Source: Hymenobacter monticola
Lineage (GTDB): Bacteria; Bacteroidota; Bacteroidia; Cytophagales; Hymenobacteraceae
NCBI RefSeq assembly: GCF_022811645.1
Contig: NZ_CP094534.1
Span: 4,278,001 to 4,342,000, forward strand
Length of the DNA stretch: 64,000 bases
Direction of reading: 5' to 3'
The notes beneath the pieces were generated by a model. It searched no databases. It was not told the origin of the DNA and saw nothing but the letters and a program-made list of their open reading frames with translations. The position numbers were made by a program, and so were the translations under genes. Each line of letters starts with the position of its first letter. Within the stretch, counting starts at the first letter, position 1. This document shows, in pieces, positions 62,244-64,000 of the stretch.

Positions 62244-62297
62244 TGGATTGGTGGGTTAGTGGATTGGCGCATAAAAATCCACTAACCCACCAATCCG
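62244..62297 (-). other. Perfect 21-bp intercistronic hairpin after gatB
   Basis: Two perfectly complementary arms (62245-62265 with 62276-62296; arm starts GGATTGGTGGGTTAGTGGAT) flank a 10-nt loop. With one bulged base, three more pairs (GGC/GCC) extend it. On the minus strand it starts 5 bases after the gatB stop (2 bases counting the extension). There is no T-tract, so it resembles a mRNA-end or repeat-type element rather than a classic terminator. Confidence 0.7.
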
Positions 62298-62301
62298 CCA
62301 C

Positions 62302-63759
62302 CTACCCTTCCAGCGCGGTGCGCAGCAGCTGGTTGGCCAGCTTGGGGTCGGCTTTGCCGCCGGTCAGCTTCATCAGCTCGCCCATGAACATGCCGGTGAG
62401 CGACTTCTTGCCGGCGCGGTACTCGGCCACTTTGGCGGGGTTGGCGGCCAGCACTTGCTGCACCAAACCTTCCAGCTCGCCGCTGTCGGCTTTTTGGAGC
62501 AGGCCGAGGCTTTCGGCGGCACCGGTGGCGTTGGCGGTGGGGTGCTCCAGCAGGTGCGGGAACAATTGCTTGCTGGCCACCGAGTAGTTCAGATTACCGG
62601 CGTCAATCAGCTCAATGATGCCGGCCAATTGGGCGGCGTCGAGCGGAAAATCGGCCATGGTGAGGGCGCGCTCGTTGAGGTAGCTCTTCACCGGGCCCAT
62701 TACCCAGTTGGCGGCGGCTTTGGCGTTGGGCGTGAGGCGGGCCAGCTCATCGAAGAACAGGGCCACGTCTTTCTGGTCGATGAGCACCGAGGCGTCGTAG
62801 TCGCTCAGGCCCAGCTCGCCGGTGAAGCGCGCGTAGAGCTGCTGCGGCAGGGCCGGCAGCTCGGCGGCCACGCGGTGCAGCCACTCGTCCGAAATGATGA
62901 GCGGCGGCAGGTCGGGCTCGGGGAAGTAGCGGTAGTCGTTGAGGGTTTCCTTGCTGCGCTGGCCGTTGGTGGTGCCGCTGGCGGCGTCGAAGCCGCGCGT
63001 TTCGCTGTCCACTTCGCCGCCAGCCTCAATGATGGCCACCTGGCGCTCAATCTCGTAGGCAATGGCGCGCTGCACGTTGCGGAAGGAGTTCATGTTCTTC
63101 ACTTCCACCTTCATGCCGAACTGCGTGGCACCCTTTTTCATCACCGAGATGTTGGCGTCGCAGCGCAGCGAGCCCTCCTCCATGTTGCCGTCGCAGATGC
63201 CGAGGTACTCCACCAGCTTCTTGATTTCGGTGAGGTAGGCGTAGGCTTCCTCGCCGGTGCGGATGTCGGGCTCGCTCACAATCTCGATGAGCGGCACGCC
63301 GGCGCGGTTCAGGTCCACCAGGGTTTCAGTTTCGCCGGCCAGGTGCATGCTCTTGCCCGCGTCTTCCTCCATGTGGATGCGGGTGATGCCGATTTGCTTG
63401 GTGCTGCCGTCGGCCAGGCGGATGTCGACGTGGCCTTCGGTGCAAATCGGGGTTTTATCCTGCGTAATCTGGTAGCCCTTGGGCAGGTCGGGGTAAAAGT
63501 AGTTTTTGCGGGCAAACAGGTTGTCGCGCCGAATCTGGCAGTTGGTAGCCAGGCCCATTTTCATGGCAAACTCCACGGCCGTGCGGTTCACCTTGGGCAA
63601 GGTGCCGGGGTGGCCGAGGGTGATAACCGACAAGTTGGTGTTGGGCGCAACGCCGTACTCGTTTTCATCGGCCGAGTACATCTTGCTGTGCGTGAGCAAC
63701 TGAGCATGTACTTCGAGACCGATAACGGGCTGGTATTGGGCAAGGGTGGCTTCGTCCAT
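62302..63759 (-). CDS. gatB: Aspartyl/glutamyl-tRNA amidotransferase subunit B
   Basis: GatB is the kinase and tRNA-binding subunit of the GatCAB enzyme, which converts Glu-tRNAGln or Asp-tRNAAsn to the amide form. The 485-residue protein starts YQPVIGLEVHAQLLTHSKM and has the NTNLSVITLGHPGTLP and IHMEEDAGKSMHL segments with catalytic residues. A C-terminal YqeY-like helical tail follows (LEGLVQQVLAANPAKVAEYRAGK motif). GatA and GatC are not in the window. ATG 63759 is the family start. TACCTTTA at 63797-63804 (minus) is a possible -7 box, one mismatch from consensus. Confidence 0.96.
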   Translation of the reverse strand: MDEATLAQYQPVIGLEVHAQLLTHSKMYSADENEYGVAPNTNLSVITLGHPGTLPKVNRTAVEFAMKMGLATNCQIRRDNLFARKNYFYPDLPKGYQITQDKTPICTEGHVDIRLADGSTKQIGITRIHMEEDAGKSMHLAGETETLVDLNRAGVPLIEIVSEPDIRTGEEAYAYLTEIKKLVEYLGICDGNMEEGSLRCDANISVMKKGATQFGMKVEVKNMNSFRNVQRAIAYEIERQVAIIEAGGEVDSETRGFDAASGTTNGQRSKETLNDYRYFPEPDLPPLIISDEWLHRVAAELPALPQQLYARFTGELGLSDYDASVLIDQKDVALFFDELARLTPNAKAAANWVMGPVKSYLNERALTMADFPLDAAQLAGIIELIDAGNLNYSVASKQLFPHLLEHPTANATGAAESLGLLQKADSGELEGLVQQVLAANPAKVAEYRAGKKSLTGMFMGELMKLTGGKADPKLANQLLRTALEG

Positions 63760-63898
63760 AACTAAGAAACGCGGGGTGCTAAAAGCTATTCGGCCTTAAA
63801 GGTAACGGCCGGGGGGCAAGCCCGCCACGTTTGGCAGCCAGCGCTGCCGCACGCGCCGCGTGCCCTACCCCACCTGCCGCCGCCCAACTGCGGCGAAA

Positions 63899-64000
63899 TT
63901 ACCAGCGCCGGCCCCCGCGTGGATAGTAGCTGCCGGGGCCGGCGCCTTGCCGGTAGGGCGTTTCCATGGTGTAGTACACCGGCACGGTGTAGCGGCTGGG
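63899..64000 (-). CDS. C-terminal fragment of an unidentified gene at the window edge
   Basis: An open frame enters from the right edge and ends at TAA 63899-63901. It gives 33 residues rich in Tyr, Pro, Gly and Arg, ending GSYYPRGGRRW. No internal stop occurs. The base pattern fits coding DNA, but the piece is too short to assign a family. It is upstream of gatB on the same strand, with a 139-base gap that holds the gatB promoter candidate and a GC-rich stretch. Confidence 0.45.
   Translation of the reverse strand, partial: PSRYTVPVYYTMETPYRQGAGPGSYYPRGGRRW

Overview
The window is chromosomal DNA from a GC-rich member of the Bacteroidota, most likely a Hymenobacter-like Cytophagales bacterium. 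Four things point there. Many secreted proteins end in a type IX secretion (T9SS) sorting domain with a Y/F-P-N-P start. Several genes are preceded by a TAnnTTTG -7 box, the Bacteroidota promoter signature. Shine-Dalgarno sequences are mostly absent and GTG/TTG starts are frequent. The gene content (TamL-like Omp85 lipoprotein, 7TM-DISM regulator, fused E1 dehydrogenase, kynurenine-pathway dioxygenase) is typical of that lineage. Species identity is inferred, not proven. I saw no rRNA, tRNA, CRISPR array, insertion sequence or prophage.

Layout. 1-7.3 kb: pdxH, a DUF1015 protein, Maf and a GT-C-like membrane protein (three of them translationally coupled), then on the minus strand an EamA half-transporter, a GT2 glycosyltransferase, a small AT-rich membrane protein and gpsA. 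7.4-11.2 kb (minus): TolC and an HlyD-type adaptor, then the serine dehydratase beta subunit. 11.4-17.2 kb: tryptophan 2,3-dioxygenase, DUF2071, a small protein, an MHS-type MFS transporter, a FAD-dependent oxidoreductase and a CoA-binding protein. 17.2-22.2 kb: an ABC ATPase, the copper ATPase CopA, and a fluoride riboswitch controlling a CLC-F-like antiporter. 22.4-25.2 kb: ECF sigma factor, membrane anti-sigma-like protein and beta-barrel protein. 25.3-30.3 kb: a TrmH-type methyltransferase and a TamL-like Omp85 protein divergent with overlapping 5' ends, then a metallophosphoesterase lipoprotein and a small barrel. 30.4-36.2 kb: fused E1 dehydrogenase, hemF, PAP2 phosphatase, a flavodoxin-fold reductase, ribE and small proteins. 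36.4-43.4 kb (minus): two subtilisin-like T9SS cargo proteases, a lipoprotein, mnmA and a polyprenyl-phosphate sugar transferase. 43.5-52.7 kb: pcm, three tandem M43 metalloproteases with PKD and T9SS domains, a hotdog thioesterase and an unknown protein. 52.8-63.8 kb (minus): a T9SS adhesin-like protein, a 1498-residue glycine-rich protein with an S74 intramolecular chaperone, a 7TM-DISM regulator, a TlpA-type thioredoxin, gatB and the C-terminal end of one further gene.

The clearest regulatory unit is the fluoride riboswitch (20820-20882), placed about 7 nt after a perfect -7 box and just upstream of a channel carrying CLC-F hallmarks. The most unusual signal is a set of long hairpins filling gaps between co-oriented genes. 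They start within about 10 nt of the upstream stop codon, share no obvious sequence, and their imperfect pairs are nearly always G-U wobbles when read on the transcribed strand. No gene-free stretch exceeds about 300 bases; the longest, 58756-59046, is a GC-rich leader for the glycine-rich gene.
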